Assembly (NCBI RefSeq): GCF_000003815.2 | Contig: NC_049990.1 | Span: 7,852,758 to 7,916,757, forward strand | Source: Branchiostoma floridae | Taxonomy: Eukaryota; Chordata; Leptocardii; Amphioxiformes; Branchiostomatidae | Reading direction: 5' to 3' | Length of the DNA stretch: 64,000 bases | Shown: positions 60,491 to 64,000 of the stretch, in pieces | Layout of the letters: every line of letters starts with the position of its first letter | Position numbering within the stretch: position 1 is the first letter of the stretch | Notes under the pieces: model-generated | Database searches by the model: none | What the model was told of the DNA's origin: nothing | What the model saw: the letters and a program-made list of their open reading frames with translations, nothing else | Translations under genes and position numbers: made by a program

Positions 60491-62289
60491 ACCTCCGTTT
60501 TCCTGACAGTAAAACTTTAAACGTTACAGTATGCGTAAAGACCTCAGGTTTGAAATATTTGTACTTTCAAAGTTGCACTTTAAGCCTCAACATGCATTCC
60601 ATTGGCTAACACCCCAGTAGGCATTGAGAGGGTACCGAACACAAGAATAAGTCATGGACGAAGCTAGAAGAAATGCTTGCGGGGTTCCATGCAGCAGTTA
60701 TAATCGCAGAGCTAAAGGAGCCTTGCATAACCAAACTTGACATACGTTCTTTACGATAAGCAGTGATAACATTCTGCCTGCAGTGAGATTGCGCAGGACA
60801 AGACGCTGGTTAAGTACAATATCAAACATACAATCACCCTCCGGGGATGCCTCAGAATCACATACATAGCGTTGCATAGAATACACAGTTGAGGCTCTCC
60901 GTCGGGAAACTGAAGTTTCTTGTGAAGAATTACTAAGGGCCGTAGTGCTGTATATGTATGAATGTATAGAGTTTTCAGATTTTATTTCATTTTCTGATTT
61001 TACATTGTGATATATGGTGATATTTTCTTTCTACCACTGAACAAATAGCATGCTAAAATTGAATTGAAATAAACTAAAACATTTGGGCTGAGTTCTAAGG
61101 CCAGAAAAGGCTTACATAACGGACAGGAATCAAGCACAATGCGACAAAACGTGTCTCAATTTATCTGATAGGATAATGAAGTAAATGAGGATGTTTGAAA
61201 TTAAGTTGGCACAAACTCTTTTCACGACACGCGCTAATTTGATTTTCGAAAGGCGATCAAACGTTTGACGGCACATGGTGTCCCATGTGCCGAGTTATCC
61301 TCTTCCTAACTACCCATAACCAAATTCTCCTAACTCATTGCCTAGTTACCAGTGTAGCGTTCAGGCAAATGCAATTTATCCGACGTCAAAGCACAAGTAA
61401 TATCATTACTACCATCCTCGATTCGATCCGAGAAAAATTGGTCGTGAGGTTACTACAGGTTGTTTATGACTGGCATCAATGGGTCGACCCTATCAAGATC
61501 AAGTATCCAGGATTTTGTCACAGCATAGGGGCATCTTGGTGCTGCAAAGCCATGTGGTACGCGATGAAGGCGTGAGCATTGTAAACAGTATTAGGGGAAT
61601 CCTCCTCCTCCTGAAAATGTTTAAAACTTTAACCCCCTGAAACACTCTTTCCTGCATTTTGAGGGCCAAATATAGGGAAACATGGCCAACTTTATTTTAC
61701 ATTTGTTATTACAAAACTACAGAAAACTCCCCTTTGTTGGTTGAAGCGCAGCATAGGAGCCAAAATCATAGCATAGGGGCCCAAATTACAGAACAGGGGA
61801 TCCAAATCACAGCAAAGGCCTGGCGAGAACACTGGTATCACCCTTTAAAGATAACTGCGGTTCAACTCTTCATCTGTCACTGAACATCGATACCAGTTCT
61901 GTATCTTTATCGATCCACCCATGTGACGTCCCTTCAGAGTTGCCTGATAAGCTTTATTTTCGATGAATGTATTTTATAAACAAATGATAGTACATGTGCA
62001 GTAACCATCTGCAGCTTTCAACTCTTCTTAGACGAAATACCAAATATTCCAAAACTAAAACGAGATATCAAATTACCGTTTCAGTGCAGTAACAAACCGC
62101 AAAAATCTGATCATTTCGAGGTCTCATCAAGATCTACCCAAATACCAAATATCAAGACAATCCATCCAGGCCTTTTTGACTTATGTTGTTCATCCATACA
62201 CATACCTACATACATACATACATACAAAGATACGCTCCCGCAAACATAACCTTGTTGGTGAAGGTTAAGAAAGCGCGGTGAAACATGGA
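60491..62289. other. Intergenic, nothing assigned
   Basis: Only a small 20-24 bp repeat (AGCATAGGGGCCCAAAT-like) at 61747-61818 and a CATA microsatellite near 62205-62225. Confidence 0.4.
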
Positions 62290-62574
62290 GGAGAATGCAG
62301 ACGAGACGTAATCCCAGAGAGAGTGTTTGGAACAGACAGCCGGCGGAATTGATGCGGCAGAACCGTGCGTGGGCGGCGACCCAAGAGATGATAAGTTGCA
62401 GTGCGGAATGCTTATCTGACGAAGAGGCCCCATGGCCCTCCATCAATTGTCGCCTTTACCACTCTGCGCCATTTATATCAGCACGCCTCACGGTTATGTG
62501 GCACACAGGGAAAATATTATGGGAAGGTGCGCTGAAATTAATGGTGTCAACTGTCTGCGTTGTTCTCTTTCCAG
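62290..62574 (+). promoter_or_regulatory. Candidate conserved non-coding block
   Basis: GC-balanced, complex sequence unlike the AT-rich or repetitive flanks, with opposed GATA sites (GATGATAAG near 62387, CTTATCTGA near 62411). A strong-looking acceptor (GTTCTCTTTCCAG) ends it at 62574-62575 and could open a short terminal exon (ETVLTGADIYQEHRL..., stop at about 62642). Neither reading is secure. Confidence 0.25.
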
Positions 62575-63510
62575 GAGACTGTACTGACCGGAGCTGACAT
62601 TTATCAAGAACACAGACTGGTTCATTATAAAGAACTGCTCTAAGATTAACCAATAATTGGCGACTTGAAAAACGTGGCAGTGATGTGAATGACGGCCACT
62701 GCGTAAGTTATTCTCCCACAAGGCTAGGAGCACCAGAACTGTCCCTCATCAACAACACAGCAGACTGGCCTTATTAAGGGACCTACTCTTCGATTCATTA
62801 TTGGAAACTTAAAAATTCAAATCAAGACTGCCTGACGAATGTACACATCCGGACTTGTACGACTATGCGTTTGCATACTAAACTGTAGGAGGAAGGCAGG
62901 AAGGCAGGAAGGCAGAAAGGAAGGAAGCAAGGAAGACCTGAACTACCCCGCAGTTCTATCTTCCTCTTTGGGTACCGAATGGCTGTCATCAAAGGTGAAT
63001 AATCAAAGGTGAATAAAAAAAGGTGTCAATGAAATGAATAAATTGTCCACCGTCTCAGTAACTCTATCACAACAAGAACTGGCCAGGAGCACCTGAACTG
63101 TCACTCATCAACAACACAGCAGACTAGCTTCATTTCCACGACCTGCTCTGCGACTCATGACTAATTGGCAATTTAAAAAAAAAGGTGTAAATGAAAAGAA
63201 TGATGACCACCGCCTGAGTTATTCTATCTTGCCTGAAGAACTGGCCGTAATCAGAAGGGCAGTAGCTCATCAGGTACACGGAAGACTGGCGTTTAGACCG
63301 GTTCATTAGAAGGAACTGCTCTCATAAGATTCAGGAATAATTGGCGACTTCAAAACAGTCAAATGAAGGGAACAATTTCCACTGCCTGAGTTATTCTCTT
63401 GCCAGATGCACCAGATCTTTCATTCATCAAGAACAGTTAGTGTACTGTATACGTACTAAAAGGATGTAACAGTCATAAATAATTGGCAATACTAAAACGT
63501 TTCAAAATCT
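62575..63510 (+). repeat. Degenerate tandem array, about 160-180 bp units
   Basis: CTGCSTRAGTTATTCTC, ATCAAGAACA or ATCAACAACACAGCAGACT, GAACTGCTCT and AATAATTGGCGACTT recur near 62697, 63050, 63208 and 63388 with much drift. An (AGGCAGGA)n patch at 62885-62915 interrupts it. Confidence 0.7.
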
Positions 63511-64000
63511 AGTACTAGTACTTTATTTTTGCGAACATCCGTGTTAGAAGAGGGTGCGAGTCTCGTTTCAAAGCCATTCGCGGTCTTCCATTTTAAAGCC
63601 ATTCGCGGTCTTCCATCAAGGGGAATTAGCATGTACACGAAGTCACGAGAGACATGTAGGGCTTAAAATCACATAGTGAAAATCCCTTGCTGCATTTCAA
63701 ACTTTTTTGTAATTTAAATTTGTGGATTAATTTTTAGTTTAACGTCCTATTATATCATTCACTAGCTGTGGAAAACCTTACACCGATAACATTGACTCTT
63801 TATATGACATTTCAAACTACTGCAATATATTTGTCAACAGTGTAACAAACTTTGTTAGTCGAAAACGCAGACCATCGTTACAACACCGATCTAGGAAAGG
63901 AAGTAGGAGCTAAATATTTCTCAATATTTCCGCGGGGGTTGACGTTTGAGGTATCAACCTGGCATTGTGTAAAATATATACCAGCTGTGACATCAACGTG
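63511..64000. other. Right edge, nothing assigned
   Basis: A short direct repeat (AAAGCCATTCGCGGTCTTCC twice, 63569-63615) is the only structure seen. Confidence 0.5.

Overview
The window is intron-rich, repeat-dense metazoan DNA, not bacterial or viral. A pantothenate kinase 4 gene, a GPR101-type receptor and a dense mix of short inverted-repeat transposons, tRNA-derived SINEs and LINE tails together suggest an invertebrate chordate, most likely a lancelet (Branchiostoma). The species call is inference. No organised defence-type or operon-type system is present. Coding sequence is only a few percent of the 64 kb.

Left end (1-7.4 kb): the first six coding exons of PANK4 run on the minus strand and off the left edge. 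Divergently, about 0.9 kb from its start codon, a five-exon plus-strand gene of unknown function (about 452 residues, cysteine-rich C-terminus) begins with a strong Kozak ATG at 4407. The space between them looks like a shared promoter. A 100-N assembly gap lies in a (TA)n tract inside the plus-strand gene.

7.4-21.4 kb has no convincing gene. It holds tandem repeats, several foldback or MITE-like elements, a very degenerate long-period repeat field (about 10.9-14.9 kb), a 445-bp tandem duplication, a (GA)n tract and a LINE 3' fragment.

21.4-30.2 kb holds a two-exon GPR101-like GPCR (exons 21958-23121 and 27500-27742) with a CRE-containing upstream region, a possible short isoform ending at an intronic poly(A) signal, and a possible long 3' UTR.

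30-52 kb is gene-poor. It contains a 38-bp satellite, a 72-bp minisatellite, a foldback element with a near-perfect hairpin, a hAT-like element with its target duplication, and a 1.2-kb minisatellite of 20-bp units. Immediately after that minisatellite is one isolated, well-formed coding exon (52121-52302, plus) whose gene is unidentified.

52.4-64 kb holds a 5'-truncated LINE, a tRNA SINE, two members of a TTAA-targeting inverted-repeat family (one 934 bp long), tandem repeats and unassigned sequence, ending with a candidate conserved non-coding block and a degenerate repeat array near 62.3-63.5 kb.
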